A DNA stretch of 64,000 nt from Tenacibaculum maritimum NCIMB 2154 (GCF_900119795.1 NZ_LT634361.1:2899001-2963000), one strand, 5' to 3'; counted from the first letter of the stretch, positions 28,301 to 37,386 are shown. Notes: generated from the sequence alone by a model not told the origin. A program made the numbers and translations.

Positions 28301-29931
28301 TCAACTCAGATGCCACGGTACGTTTGGAGCGTAATATTTTAGGGCAAATTACTAAAGAAACGGTAAATGGTGTGCATATTACTCATCAATATAACCACAT
28401 AGGGCAACGTGTGGGCTTACAAAGTAGCTTAGGTGCCAATATGCAATTTGAGTTTGATGCGTTAGGACAGCTTACGAAACAACAAGCCAATGGCTGGCAA
28501 AGTGAATTTGAATATGATTCCTTGGGTCTTGAAACCAACCGAAAATTATTAGGGGGCATTAGCCAACAAAGTAGCTATGACAATATAGGCCGATTAACAG
28601 GGCAACAGGTAACTGGTGGAGGCAATCGCAAACACCACCGCCAATACCGTTGGGGGGTTAATGACCGATTGCAAAGTATTATAGACAGTGCTACTGGAAC
28701 TACGGAATTTCAATATAGTAAAACAGGGCACTTAACTTATGCTAAGTTTGGCAACGGAACCGTACAGCACCGAACGGCGGATAAGGTAGGAAACCTATTT
28801 GATAGCCCTAATAAAAAGGACCGTACTTATAACTACCGCAACCGTTTAGAAAAAAAAGGCAACTGGCATTATAAATATGATGATGTAGGAAACTTAATAG
28901 AAAAATACAAAAAGAAAAAGGGACTGTTTGAAAGCAAAACCCAACATTGGAAATACAAATGGAACGATGCTGGTATGCTACAAGAAGTCATACGACCTGA
29001 TAAGGAAAAGGTTTCTTTTAAATACGACCCATTAGGCAGAAGAATACGCAAAGAATTTAAAAAGACCACTACCCGTTGGGTTTGGAACGGCAACACACCA
29101 CTACACGAGTGGAAACAACACAAACAACGCCATTACACAGACGAAGGTAAACGAGCTGATTACATAGAAAAATACAACCAAATAACTTGGGTATTTGAAG
29201 AAAATTCTTTTGTCCCTTGCGGAAAAATAAAAGACAACAAAAAATTTAGTATCTTAGCAGACCATTTAGGTACGCCTACACAAATGTATAATGAAGAAGG
29301 CGAGCAAGTATGGGAACGTTCTTTAGATTTAAACGGAAAAGTAATTAACGGTAGTAATGCACCCTGCCCTTTTCTATATCAAGGGCAATACTATGATAAA
29401 GAGATTGAATTAGCCTATAATAGGTTTCGTTATTACGATCCTGATGATGGCAGGTATATTTCAAAAGACCCAATTGGACTACTGAGTGGTGAATATGGGT
29501 TCTATAATTATGTGGATGACCCTAATTTTTGGAATGATATTTTTGGACTTTCTAAAACATATAGTAAAAAAGAAATATCTGATGCGAAAGCTAGTGCTAA
29601 AAAGAAAGCTATAGAAAAAGCTAATAAACTAAGAGGAAACAAGAAACATCCCACAGTTATTACTATAGTAGCACATATCAAAACAGGAAGACTTTATGAT
29701 GGGTATAGTGGTACTAAACCAACAAAAATTCATAAAAGCTTAAATGATGCATTGCCTAATTCTACAAGGGAAGTATGGGAAGTGAATAATTGTGGAGAAG
29801 TAGATGCTTATAATAAAGCTTTTACGGATAATCCAGGGAGTAAGTTACCTGATTTTACAGAAGTATCTATTGACGTCAAAAGTGGAACAATCAAAAAACC
29901 ATGCAAAAACTGTAGAAGATGGGTACCATAA
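25366..29931 (+). CDS. complete PAAR-like/Rhs T6SS effector with deaminase-like C-terminal toxin
   Basis: 1521 aa, the only full-length Rhs protein in the window. Residues 1-110 are a polar/helical leader. Residues about 120-310 hold a proline- and glycine-rich PAAR-like region (MGIDIHFVTIPPSP). The Rhs shell starts near 385 (GHPVDVATGNFF) and runs to the core end ([13 protein letters not shown], then NDIFGL) near 1394. The last about 127 residues are the tip. CGE (Cys1476, Glu1478) and CKNC (Cys1513, Cys1516) fit the zinc site of a nucleic-acid-deaminase-type toxin, closest in my judgement to the YwqJ group. The lineage A core end is the stem repeated through the downstream array. Confidence 0.93.
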   Translation: MTKIPTHKKGTTGNQHKTTSYDNSNYYDQVSSNIHNSLGTQAAALGDTAKNTEQVLHNDALSTPTKVTAVALNVAEAGMQAMGALGAVDDALESALLPVLGALGMQGLACLPISKQLDPVMGIDIHFVTIPPSPAPIPMPHPYIGMLFRAKDFASAAIASVIPAPPTPPAVENPHAPNEQEQQALNTNKAANLGHMAASMVIGMLGATVKIGGYQPRAVAGTPTKSIPHFPMGTGFHPAFTMVDKNIGHAFMGSLFTLADQDPISGGPAHLHLNCNDVGIVSPHDLRPSKNTETDKDAKINLYLPTGVINPIPPARSILTNPVPAPMNPVSAIKQLFKASLGRFYKKKAKGLADKLHTKVHQKIKTGKLRKMLHKAICTVTGHPVDVATGNFFTDEEDFYLPGQIPISWERTYYSNSDYQGPLGYGWHHLYDIALHIDQSRGILSLRMNDGRPIAFPIPSIAMPQYNRQERLEAQVTAEGRYRIWNEKEGVFYYFTENSYADLHLIETIANKNGFGIQFTYNTQGHLTRIIDSAHRKLEVVNDAEGRILKIYAPHPEKYESTFIIAAYTYDEEGNLICQTNAEGDAMHFAYKNHLMVQETWRNGLCWFFKYDGNTTGARCIHTWGDGDIYNHKLQFYEGLTKVENSLGHLKAYYHKNGLVYKRIDPNDAEHTWCYNAYNELLSETDPEGASFLYDYDARGNQLQETAPNSATTLLEYEDFDHLYLPTQVTDVLGGVWKRTYTSEGNLQKTSNPNGAITQLDWKDGLLSQITDALGNTTLLKYDKHYNLAQVISPTGATTSFVYDDLGRNTQITNAKGAQQLLTYDLLGRVIGVHDFDGNCIQLSYDGIDNLLEYKDKDQTVKYKYAGMWKLTSRSDARGRTDYFYNTEEQLTQLVNENNISYLFTLNEVGDVIKEQGFDRGITHYKRDKAGKILQKNDPAGRTSLYTYTKDGQVCEITYHDGTTVSYDYNAAGQLVEAINSDATVRLERNILGQITKETVNGVHITHQYNHIGQRVGLQSSLGANMQFEFDALGQLTKQQANGWQSEFEYDSLGLETNRKLLGGISQQSSYDNIGRLTGQQVTGGGNRKHHRQYRWGVNDRLQSIIDSATGTTEFQYSKTGHLTYAKFGNGTVQHRTADKVGNLFDSPNKKDRTYNYRNRLEKKGNWHYKYDDVGNLIEKYKKKKGLFESKTQHWKYKWNDAGMLQEVIRPDKEKVSFKYDPLGRRIRKEFKKTTTRWVWNGNTPLHEWKQHKQRHYTDEGKRADYIEKYNQITWVFEENSFVPCGKIKDNKKFSILADHLGTPTQMYNEEGEQVWERSLDLNGKVINGSNAPCPFLYQGQYYDKEIELAYNRFRYYDPDDGRYISKDPIGLLSGEYGFYNYVDDPNFWNDIFGLSKTYSKKEISDAKASAKKKAIEKANKLRGNKKHPTVITIVAHIKTGRLYDGYSGTKPTKIHKSLNDALPNSTREVWEVNNCGEVDAYNKAFTDNPGSKLPDFTEVSIDVKSGTIKKPCKNCRRWVP

Positions 29932-30887
29932 AAAACCAATTGAATAAAAAATCTCTAAATTTTCTAAAAAAGAATAGTTTAATAATTGAAAATTTAGATG
30001 AGTTGATAGATAATAATTCATTTAACAAATCATTAAAATTATATGAAGAAGCGCAATATAAATTGACTGAATCTGTTGTTGAATTTTTAAAATATTTTGC
30101 AAATAAAAAAATAAGGTTTAAGACTAGAAGAGGTAAAGACGAAATACATTTTAAAACGAAAAGAGTTCTTAATGTTACTAATTTAAAAGACTGGGAGAAT
30201 ACTTATAGAATGAAAGGGACTATTCCTTTAGGTTTAGTTTATTCAGAATATATGACTTTCTTTTGTGATGAAAAAGGATTAACATATGCCTCATTTGATT
30301 ATACAGTTATTTTTTTAGGAAATTCGCCAATAGAAGGATTAAATAACATACTGAATGACAATATATTAAAAAAAATAGATTTTGACAATAGAGATCGTTC
30401 TTTAGATAAGAATACTTCTTTTAGAGTTAATTTTGAAAAATCAGACTACAAAGGTAAATTATATTCTTTTCTTACAGAACTAGGTGAAATTGAAGTGAAA
30501 AGTAAAAATACATCTTTTAAAGGAGAGAGTTTTTTTTCCATAGGAGGTCAAATTCTAATTCTTTTAAATGAGAATTATATTATTGAAAATATTAATTTTG
30601 GATTGGATTTATCTCATTATGATATAGTAGATGATTTTCCGCCTATTTTTATAGAGGAAGACAATGTTTTTTATAACTTAAAAGTAATAAAAGAAGATAT
30701 TTATGATGCATTAAGTTTAAATTATACATCCGAAAAACGAACTATAAAAGATAAAAATAATAAAAGCTTTATGGTTTTATTATCTAATAAAGACAAGTAT
30801 ATAGGAAAGTATATCTCTGAAAATTTTATCGTCTTTTATAATGAATATAATTACGTTACAGGGTTTAAAATTATATTAAAAAATTAA
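29919..30887 (+). CDS. probable immunity protein to the deaminase-like tip
   Basis: 322 aa, acidic, no signal peptide, no family I recognise. Its start overlaps the last 13 bp of rhs, implying translational coupling, and its place right after the toxin tip is the standard immunity position. It is the longest immunity candidate in the window. The downstream linker here is degenerate (TAGCTAGTGGCGAGTAAGAG near 30952) and lacks the usual terminator. Confidence 0.75.
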   Translation: MGTIKNQLNKKSLNFLKKNSLIIENLDELIDNNSFNKSLKLYEEAQYKLTESVVEFLKYFANKKIRFKTRRGKDEIHFKTKRVLNVTNLKDWENTYRMKGTIPLGLVYSEYMTFFCDEKGLTYASFDYTVIFLGNSPIEGLNNILNDNILKKIDFDNRDRSLDKNTSFRVNFEKSDYKGKLYSFLTELGEIEVKSKNTSFKGESFFSIGGQILILLNENYIIENINFGLDLSHYDIVDDFPPIFIEEDNVFYNLKVIKEDIYDALSLNYTSEKRTIKDKNNKSFMVLLSNKDKYIGKYISENFIVFYNEYNYVTGFKIILKN

Positions 30888-31004
30888 TAGAAATAGAAAA
30901 GTATGATTTATGACGACTTTAAAAAAATTATAACCTTTGCTACTGTTAATTTGTAGCTAGTGGCGAGTAAGAGTAAGCAATAAAGTTAGCCTATAATTAG
31001 GTTT

Positions 31005-31523
31005 CGTTATTACAATCCCGATGATGGCAGGTATATTTCAAAAGACCCGATTGGACTTGAATCTCGAGAAGCAAATTTTTATAGCTATGTTGGAGACTCG
31101 AATATTGAAATTGATGCATTAGGCTTAGCTAAGACTTATGGAAAGAAGGCATTCGACAAGAAATTAAATATTACAAATCGAATTTTGGAGAAACTTTCTG
31201 GAAAAAAAGCCTCTGATTTAGAAGCTGACTTAATCAAGCAAGGCTGGACTAAGTCAAATCCACAAGCAGCATTCCCTGATAAAATTCAACATACTGTATT
31301 TACTAGAACAACAAAATCAGGAGATACATATATACTTGATTACCATCCAGGAGCGGTTGCTCCTCAATCAAATATCCATAAAACAGACTATTGGAAGGTT
31401 TATAAAATTGAAAAAGGACAAGATGTTATATATGGTAGAGTAGGTCCAAAGGGATTTGAAAATTTTGATAAAATAACTGACTCCCCTGTATTTGTGGATA
31501 AAGTTTTAATGAATCCAATGTAA
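31005..31523 (+). pseudogene. cassette 1: startless Rhs stem with unknown toxin tip
   Basis: Core homology begins abruptly near 30989. One extra T in the AYNRFR codons (CCTATAATTAGG) breaks the frame, and an in-frame TAG lies at 30987. The tip frame then reads [20 protein letters not shown] and runs to 31523, with its first ATG at 31185 inside the toxin. The tip (KKASDLEADLIKQGW... DYHPGAVAPQSNIHKTDYW) is of unknown family and identical to the tip of cassette 7. Its stop codon overlaps the immunity start (TAATG). Confidence 0.75.
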
Positions 31524-31984
31524 TGATAAATTTTAAAGAAAAAATTGTATCCGGCAAGTCTATAGCGGGGATACATATTGGAAATACGATAGATGATATT
31601 CTATCAGAAGTGTACACAAAAGGTTATGAATTAGATATACAGGATTTCAGTAACAATCCGGTACCTGTAATTAGATATATAATTGATAAAGGTATAATCA
31701 AAATAGTAGCTTCAACTAAAGGAATAGTTAAAGCTATATTCTGTTCTAATGGATATGAAGGTCGGTATAATGACATTTTTTATCCAAATATGACAGTTGA
31801 TCAAATTATTAAAAAAAGTGAATATCAAATTTTTCTACACGGTACATTAATGGTAAACAAAGATTTTGGAGTCGGTTATAATGTTCCTGAAGAGTATAGT
31901 CATTTGGATTATGTAGATCAATTACCCAAAGACTTATTACTTACCGAAATGTTTGTTATGAAAGAAGATTGGTGGAAAACTTAA
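31523..31984 (+). CDS. cassette 1 immunity protein
   Basis: 153 aa, overlapping the tip stop by one base. It is identical to the protein at 39897-40358. The IHIGNTIDDILSEVYTKGYELD start resembles, loosely, the small GxSLxxxxxLG immunity candidates at 43023 and 45610. Function is inferred from position only. Confidence 0.7.
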   Translation: MINFKEKIVSGKSIAGIHIGNTIDDILSEVYTKGYELDIQDFSNNPVPVIRYIIDKGIIKIVASTKGIVKAIFCSNGYEGRYNDIFYPNMTVDQIIKKSEYQIFLHGTLMVNKDFGVGYNVPEEYSHLDYVDQLPKDLLLTEMFVMKEDWWKT

Positions 31985-31990
31985 AAAACC

Positions 31991-32128
31991 ACGCTAGGGC
32001 GGAATTGTATTCCGTGCCGAGCACGAGTAAGTTTAACAAATAATACTAAAAGCAAAAAACCACGACACAAGTTGTGGTTTTTTAGTGGAATGCCTAGTTT
32101 GGTTATGACGATTTTTAAAAGCGTATAG
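31991..32128. repeat. cassette linker 1/2: REP-like palindrome plus terminator
   Basis: The palindrome variant has a GGCGGAAT/ATTCCGTGCC centre between CGCTAG and GTGCCGAGCACGAGTAA. The shared GTTTAACAAATAATACTAAAA block follows, then an intrinsic terminator (AAAAAACCAC 32054-32063 with GTGGTTTTTT 32074-32083). Stem homology starts at ATAGTTAAAC (about 32126). Nearly identical to the linker at 40365-40503. Confidence 0.85.
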
Positions 32129-32244
32129 TTAAACACCATAAGATTACTTGGATATTTGATGAAGGTTCTTTTATTCCTTCTGGAAAAATAAAAGACAACA
32201 AAAAATTTAGTATTTTAGCTAACCATTTAGGCACACCTACACAA

Positions 32245-32826
32245 ATGTATGATGAGGAAGGGGAGCAAGTATGGGAACGTTCTTTAGATTTAAACGGAAA
32301 AGTAATTAATGGTAGTAATGCACCCTGCCCTTTTCTATATCAAGGGCAATACTATGATAAAGAGATTGAATTAGCCTATAATAGGTTTCGTTATTACGAT
32401 CCTGATGATGGCAGGTATATTTCTAAAGACCCGATTGGACTACTGAGTGGTGAATATGGGTTCTATAATTATGTTGGGGATCCGAATACTTATACTGATA
32501 TTTTAGGTCTATCTAAAAGTTACGCTAGAGGGAAAAAGAAACTTGACAAATACCGTAAAAATGGATCATTAGATGAAGCAAGTAATGGGCATTTAGATAA
32601 GCACGGTATGAGTAAAGATAGAATGAAAGAAGTTCTTGATGATCCTGATGCCGTTTTATACCACAACAACAATACCAATCTAGTTTTCCATAAAGATGGA
32701 GATGTTGTAGTTGTAAATACTAAAGAAAATAAGTTGATTACTAGCTATGGTGCATCTGACATGGATGGAAATGCTGTTAATTTAAGTAATTTACAAAATA
32801 GAAACGCTCTTATCCAAATAGAATAA
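32245..32826 (+). CDS. cassette 2: lineage A Rhs stem with BECR-type RNase-like tip
   Basis: The open stem extends upstream to the linker, but the first ATG is the internal one of LGTPTQMYDEEGE and has no ribosome-binding site. The stem ends at GDPNTYTDILGL. The tip of about 105 residues (KKKLDKYRKNGSLDEASNGHLDKHGMSKDRMKEV, ending with VVVVNTKENKLITSYGASD) has the conserved His and final TKENKLITSYG strand seen in barnase/EndoU/colicin D-like (BECR) toxins; that family call is tentative. The immunity gene starts 1 bp after the stop. Confidence 0.75.
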   Translation: MYDEEGEQVWERSLDLNGKVINGSNAPCPFLYQGQYYDKEIELAYNRFRYYDPDDGRYISKDPIGLLSGEYGFYNYVGDPNTYTDILGLSKSYARGKKKLDKYRKNGSLDEASNGHLDKHGMSKDRMKEVLDDPDAVLYHNNNTNLVFHKDGDVVVVNTKENKLITSYGASDMDGNAVNLSNLQNRNALIQIE

Positions 32827-32827
32827 A

Positions 32828-33460
32828 ATGAATAAGATAATAGATAGAACTTTTATTATTGAATGGGGGTTACCTAAAAAATACATAGGAGATATCCAAG
32901 ATTATTTTGGAGTAGACGAATCAGAAAATATATGTAGTATCAAAATTCAATTATTACATAATGTAGGTTCGAAAGTCTTAAAAAAAGAACCCCAAATCTT
33001 AGCTGCCATTCCTAAAGGCATTCAGCCTTTTGTAATTAAGGAATCGTTATTTAATACAAATAAGATTTTAAATAACCATTGTCAATTTTTGTACAAAGAT
33101 GATATTATTTTTTCCTACACTAATAGTACACTTGATAATTTGATTAACTCTTCTTTGATTTACAAAATGTTCTCAAAAAATGTATTTGCTTTATTCGATG
33201 ACAAAATGCAATTGCATTACATTATATTAAAGGATGTTTCGAAATTTAATTTTAATAAAATAAAAAGTTCATTTAATAATGAAAAAGTTATACCTCTATT
33301 TTTTAAAATCTATACTTATAATCAAGATGATGACACAGAATTAATAAACCTTATAAATGAAATAGAGATTTCTTTAGAAAAAAAAGATATAATTAATAAT
33401 GAAATATGTCATTTATTAGAAGAAGAATTAGAATTTTTAAAAGAAGAATTAGAACTTTAA
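32828..33460 (+). CDS. cassette 2 immunity protein
   Basis: 210 aa, acidic and soluble, with a Glu/Lys-rich coiled C-terminus (EEELEFLKEELEL). No family recognised. Immunity role comes from its place directly behind the toxin tip. Confidence 0.7.
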   Translation: MNKIIDRTFIIEWGLPKKYIGDIQDYFGVDESENICSIKIQLLHNVGSKVLKKEPQILAAIPKGIQPFVIKESLFNTNKILNNHCQFLYKDDIIFSYTNSTLDNLINSSLIYKMFSKNVFALFDDKMQLHYIILKDVSKFNFNKIKSSFNNEKVIPLFFKIYTYNQDDDTELINLINEIEISLEKKDIINNEICHLLEEELEFLKEELEL

Positions 33461-33463
33461 AAA

Positions 33464-33605
33464 TCCCTCGCTAGCGCAAACATCATGCTTGTGCCAAGTA
33501 CGAGTAAGTTTAACAAATAATACTAAAAACAAAAAACCACGACACAAGTTGTGGTTTTTTAGTGGAATGCCTAGTTTGGTTATGACGATTTTTAAAAGCG
33601 TATAG
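33464..33605. repeat. cassette linker 2/3: REP-like palindrome plus terminator
   Basis: Palindrome GCGCAAACATCATGCTTGTGC-like with a CCAAGTACGAGTAA flank. Terminator at 33531-33560. The following stem is lineage B. Confidence 0.85.
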
Positions 33606-33760
33606 TTAAACACCATAAGATTACTTGGATATTTGATGAAGGTTCTTTTATTCCTTCTGGAAAAATAAAAGACGGTAAGCAATATGCTATAATAACCGAC
33701 CATCTAGGAACACCAACCCAAGCATACACCAGTACAGGTGAAAAAATATGGGAACAAGAA

Positions 33761-34345
33761 TTGGATTTAAACGGAAGAGTTCGTAGTATTGTAGGTAAAG
33801 ATGGTTTTTGTAACATACGTTTTCAAGGACAGGTATATGATGATGATATCCAACTCTGTTACAATAGATTTAGGTGGTATGATGATCTTGATGGACGGTA
33901 TATTGCAAAAGACCCGATTGGACTACTGAGTGGTGAATATGGGTTCTATAATTATGTTGGGGATTCTAATGGTTGGATTGATGTTTTTGGGTTAGAAATG
34001 ATTCCCGTTGGGCGTTGGATGTCCCAAGTTGAATTGGATCAAATGCTTTCAACAAATAAAGTTATTGAGAGTGTTACAGGAACAACACATGTAGCTTCCC
34101 CAGCTAATATTGATGCTTTTGGTAAACAAGCCAAAAATGGTACTAAATATGTTGAGTTTGATGTTCCTAAAAGCACATTAGTTCCAACCAATGATGGGTG
34201 GGCTAAAATAATAGGTCCAAATTCTTTAGAAGGTCGTTTAGCAAAAAAGAAAGGAATTCCTGTACCTGAATTACCCAAAGTTGAAAACATTAATGTAAAA
34301 GCTGAAAAGATTGATGGAAAGATTAAGAAAATAAGTTGTGGATAA
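33761..34345 (+). CDS. cassette 3: lineage B Rhs stem with TreTu-like ADP-ribosyltransferase tip
   Basis: Lineage B stem (RVRSIVGKDGFCNIRFQGQ); the nominal start is a TTG and the frame stays open upstream to the linker, so no true start is evident. The tip of about 112 residues (GRWMSQVELDQM, SVTGTTHVASPANIDAFG, KYVEFDVPKSTLVP, GPNSLEGRLAKKKGIP) resembles the TreTu-type EF-Tu-modifying ADP-ribosyltransferase toxins of Rhs proteins. Family call moderate. It ends in Cys-Gly. A broken relative lies at 42872-42976. Confidence 0.8.
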   Translation: MDLNGRVRSIVGKDGFCNIRFQGQVYDDDIQLCYNRFRWYDDLDGRYIAKDPIGLLSGEYGFYNYVGDSNGWIDVFGLEMIPVGRWMSQVELDQMLSTNKVIESVTGTTHVASPANIDAFGKQAKNGTKYVEFDVPKSTLVPTNDGWAKIIGPNSLEGRLAKKKGIPVPELPKVENINVKAEKIDGKIKKISCG

Positions 34346-34360
34346 TAATTATTAATATAT

Positions 34361-34633
34361 ATGTGGTTAAAAGAATTTAAAAACTGGGTAACTGACACTT
34401 TCCCAATAGATAAAAAAGATATTAAAGAATCTCCAAAAGACATTGATAAACAGAGCATTGTTATTGATTTTGAAAATGATATTGAAATTAAAAGATTTAC
34501 TGTTTGGGATGATTTTAGCTGTGTGTATGAATCTATAATAATTGAATCGGAACAGTTTAATGTGTTAAAGCGACAAGAGTTTAAAGAGATAGGTGAATTG
34601 AAATTAATATTCAATGAATTTTATAATAATTAA
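34361..34633 (+). CDS. cassette 3 immunity protein
   Basis: 90 aa, acidic, 15 bp after the toxin stop. No family recognised. It is unlike the protein behind the TreTu-like remnant at 43023, so the two related tips do not share one immunity family. Confidence 0.65.
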   Translation: MWLKEFKNWVTDTFPIDKKDIKESPKDIDKQSIVIDFENDIEIKRFTVWDDFSCVYESIIIESEQFNVLKRQEFKEIGELKLIFNEFYNN

Positions 34634-34647
34634 AGCCAATAATTACC

Positions 34648-34785
34648 CGCTAGGGCGGAATTGTATTCCGTGCCGAGCACGAGTAAGTTTAACAAATAAT
34701 ACTAAAAGCAAAAAACCACGACACAAGTTGTGGTTTTTTAGTGGAATGCCTAGTTTGGTTATGACGATTTTTAAAAGCGTATAGT
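34648..34785. repeat. cassette linker 3/4: REP-like palindrome plus terminator
   Basis: GGCGGAATTGTATTCCGTGCC centre, as in linkers 1/2 and 7/8. Terminator at 34710-34739. Confidence 0.85.
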
Positions 34786-34900
34786 TAAACACCATAAGAT
34801 TACTTGGATATTTGATGAAGGTTCTTTTATTCCTTCTGGAAAAATAAAAGACAACAAAAAATTTAGTATTTTAGCTAACCATTTAGGCACACCTACACAA

Positions 34901-35569
34901 ATGTATGATGAGGGAGGTGAGCAAGTATGGGAACGTTCTTTAGATTTAAACGGAAAAGTAATTAATGGTAGTAATGCACCCTGCCCTTTTCTATATCAAG
35001 GGCAATACTATGATAAAGAGATTGAATTAGCCTATAATAGGTTTCGTTATTACGATCCTGATGATGGCAGGTATATTTCAAAAGACCCGATTGGGTTATT
35101 GGGTAACAACCCGAATTTGTATGCGTATGTAAAAGATAGTAATACGTGGGTTGATGTTTTTGGGTTAGATTGTTCTAAAAAAGGTAAGGCAACGATAAGG
35201 CAGTTTCATGGAGAAGGGAGAGCAGGACATTTCTCTATTGAAATAGAATTTAATGGAAAGAAATTACATACTCATCAAGTTATAACATCTCCGGATAAAA
35301 GTTCTACAAGAATTGTGGATGCAGATATATATAGTCCTAGCAGTAAATTAGCAAACAGTAAAACTATTGAAATACCTAATGCAGAAAATGCAATGGTTAA
35401 ACAAAAAGATTTAATGAATAAGGGCGATTTAGGTCTTTATATAGAAACTGAAAACAGTTGTTTGACGCATGTAGCAGATGTAATGGAAGCAGGTGGTAAT
35501 TCACCTGTTTTAAGAAATGAAAGAGGATTATTTGTATTTGCTAAAAGATTAGGTTTCGGAGGATTGTAA
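34901..35569 (+). CDS. cassette 4: lineage A Rhs stem with permuted papain-like tip
   Basis: The stem ends with an alternative core end (GNNPNLYAYVKDSNTWVDVFGL). The tip has GHFSIEIEFNGKKLHTHQV early and NSCLTHVADVMEAGG late: His first and Cys last, the order of permuted NlpC/P60 or papain-like hydrolases. Cassettes 10 and 23 carry diverged relatives with the same His and Cys segments. Such a fold could cut peptidoglycan or modify a protein; the substrate is unknown. Confidence 0.78.
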   Translation: MYDEGGEQVWERSLDLNGKVINGSNAPCPFLYQGQYYDKEIELAYNRFRYYDPDDGRYISKDPIGLLGNNPNLYAYVKDSNTWVDVFGLDCSKKGKATIRQFHGEGRAGHFSIEIEFNGKKLHTHQVITSPDKSSTRIVDADIYSPSSKLANSKTIEIPNAENAMVKQKDLMNKGDLGLYIETENSCLTHVADVMEAGGNSPVLRNERGLFVFAKRLGFGGL

Positions 35570-35580
35570 ATATTAAAATT

Positions 35581-35952
35581 ATGGCTTTATATTATAATTT
35601 AAAAACAAATTTTTCAGACAATATGATTACTCATTTTCAAAAAGAAATTTGTGATGCAATAAAGAATAATACACCATTAAAGGATTCTGATTTGGGCATT
35701 ATTAAGGTAAGTTTTTATGATAAAGAAGAGTTTTTATTTGATTCTAATTATTTATTCTTTAAAGATTTCATTGATAAACATTCGCTGTTTTTTGAATATC
35801 ATATAAGAAATGATAATGACGAAAAAAAGATAGAAATTATCAAAAATAGGACAGGAGGGCTTTTAGCAAGTCAGTTAAAAAACTATAAATATCTTACAGA
35901 TATAAGTAAAAGCATCAGCTTATATAAAACTAAGAACACCTGCTCTCGCTAG
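35581..35952 (+). CDS. cassette 4 immunity protein
   Basis: 123 aa. It shares the pattern KEICDAI, LKDSDLGIIKVSFYD and EYHIRN with the protein of cassette 10 (44335) and more weakly with that of cassette 23 (62385), paralleling the relation of their toxins. The stop is close to the REP-like palindrome. Confidence 0.72.
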   Translation: MALYYNLKTNFSDNMITHFQKEICDAIKNNTPLKDSDLGIIKVSFYDKEEFLFDSNYLFFKDFIDKHSLFFEYHIRNDNDEKKIEIIKNRTGGLLASQLKNYKYLTDISKSISLYKTKNTCSR

Positions 35953-36074
35953 TTTAAACTAGTGCCGAGCACGAGTAATTTTAACAAATAATACTAAAAA
36001 CAAAAAACCACAGCGCAAGTTGTGGTTTTTTAGTGGAATGCCTAGTTTGGTTATAACAGTTTTTAAAAGCGTAT
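35945..36074. repeat. cassette linker 4/5: REP-like palindrome plus terminator
   Basis: Short palindrome variant CTAGTTTAAACTAG between CTCG and GTGCCGAGCACGAGTAA. Terminator at 36002-36031 in the CAGCGCAAG variant. Confidence 0.85.
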
Positions 36075-36231
36075 AGTTAAACACCATAAGATTACTTGAA
36101 TATTTGATGAAGGTTCTTTTATTCCTTCTGGAAAAATAAAAGACGGTAAGCAATATGCTATAATAACCGACCATCTAGGAACACCAACCCAAGCATACAC
36201 CAGTACAGGTGAAAAAATATGGGAACAAGAA

Positions 36232-36783
36232 TTGGATTTAAACGGAAGAGTTCGTAGTATTGTAGGTAAAGATGGTTTTTGTAACATACGTTTTCAAGGA
36301 CAGGTATATGATGATGATATCCAACTCTGTTACAATAGATTTAGGTGGTATGATGATCTTGATGGACGGTATATTTCAAAAGACCCGATTGGACTACTGA
36401 GTGGTGAATATGGGTTCTATAATTATGTTGGGGATTCTAATGGTTGGGTGGATCCGTTTGAGCTTACAAAAACGTATCATGCAACTTCTAGAAGTGAAGC
36501 AAAGCAAAAAGCAAAAGAACATGCTGCTATTCCAAAGTATTTAAAAGAAGACATTCCTTTAGAAAGATTGAACTACACTAGTAGAGGAATAAACTGGGAA
36601 AGTATGAAGTCTAAGCAAAGGACTACACGTAAAACTAAATTAGGAGAGGAAAATAAGAAGAATACCCAGAATTATTGGGAAGAACATCCTGACGGTCATA
36701 ATGACGATCATGCATTACATCATGATTCAGGTCATTTTCACTCTACGAGTTCATCAGGGGAAAGTATTATAATTACATACTAG
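36232..36783 (+). CDS. cassette 5: lineage B Rhs stem with His-rich nuclease-like tip
   Basis: Lineage B stem with TTG as nominal start. The core end reads DPFEL where all relatives read DPFGL, a G-to-E change at the expected tip junction. The tip (SRSEAKQKAKEHAAIPKYL... YWEEHPDGHNDDHALHHDSGHFH) ends in a His-dense segment that suggests metal binding, perhaps an HNH-like nuclease. The same tip sits on a lineage A stem in cassette 18. Confidence 0.75.
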   Translation: MDLNGRVRSIVGKDGFCNIRFQGQVYDDDIQLCYNRFRWYDDLDGRYISKDPIGLLSGEYGFYNYVGDSNGWVDPFELTKTYHATSRSEAKQKAKEHAAIPKYLKEDIPLERLNYTSRGINWESMKSKQRTTRKTKLGEENKKNTQNYWEEHPDGHNDDHALHHDSGHFHSTSSSGESIIITY

Positions 36784-36786
36784 ATT

Positions 36787-37383
36787 ATGAATCAAGCTGA
36801 AAAAATATTTAAATATCCAATACCAAATTATATTGATTATTTTGATGACTCGGAAGATTTATCAATAACACCATACGCTGTTAGCTATCAATATAGTATT
36901 GATAATAATGGGATTGGACCTTATGGCTTTAATACAATAAAAGCAAAAAAGTTGACTGATATACTTTTTTCAAATATTAAACTATGGAATGGTACTATTT
37001 TTAAAGAAGGTTTACAATCAATGTTTGGAGTTTCATTCTATTATGACAATTCATTCATTGAAGAACAGGAAATCGAATTGAAAAAATATTTCAGTCTAAA
37101 AAAGAAAAATTTACTTTTTGAAAGGTTTGGAAAGCCAACCACTCCATTAAATACTCCATTTATATTTGATCTTATACAAGAAAAAAAATTCAATTCTAAA
37201 AAAATAAATAAACTATTGGACATTAATCCTAATTTTTTTCTTAATGTTAAATACTCACCTGAAGGTGGTCAAACAATGTTGTTTTTTAACGAGGAAATTT
37301 GGAGTAAAATAAAGGAGTTTTGCGTAGAAAATGAGATTAACTACTCAGAATTAAACTCTATTGATAATTTGAAATCTTGGTAA
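36787..37383 (+). CDS. cassette 5 immunity protein
   Basis: 198 aa, 3 bp after the tip stop, nearly identical to 56371-56967; the few base changes I noticed are mostly silent. No family recognised. Confidence 0.7.
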   Translation: MNQAEKIFKYPIPNYIDYFDDSEDLSITPYAVSYQYSIDNNGIGPYGFNTIKAKKLTDILFSNIKLWNGTIFKEGLQSMFGVSFYYDNSFIEEQEIELKKYFSLKKKNLLFERFGKPTTPLNTPFIFDLIQEKKFNSKKINKLLDINPNFFLNVKYSPEGGQTMLFFNEEIWSKIKEFCVENEINYSELNSIDNLKSW

Positions 37384-37386
37384 CTC

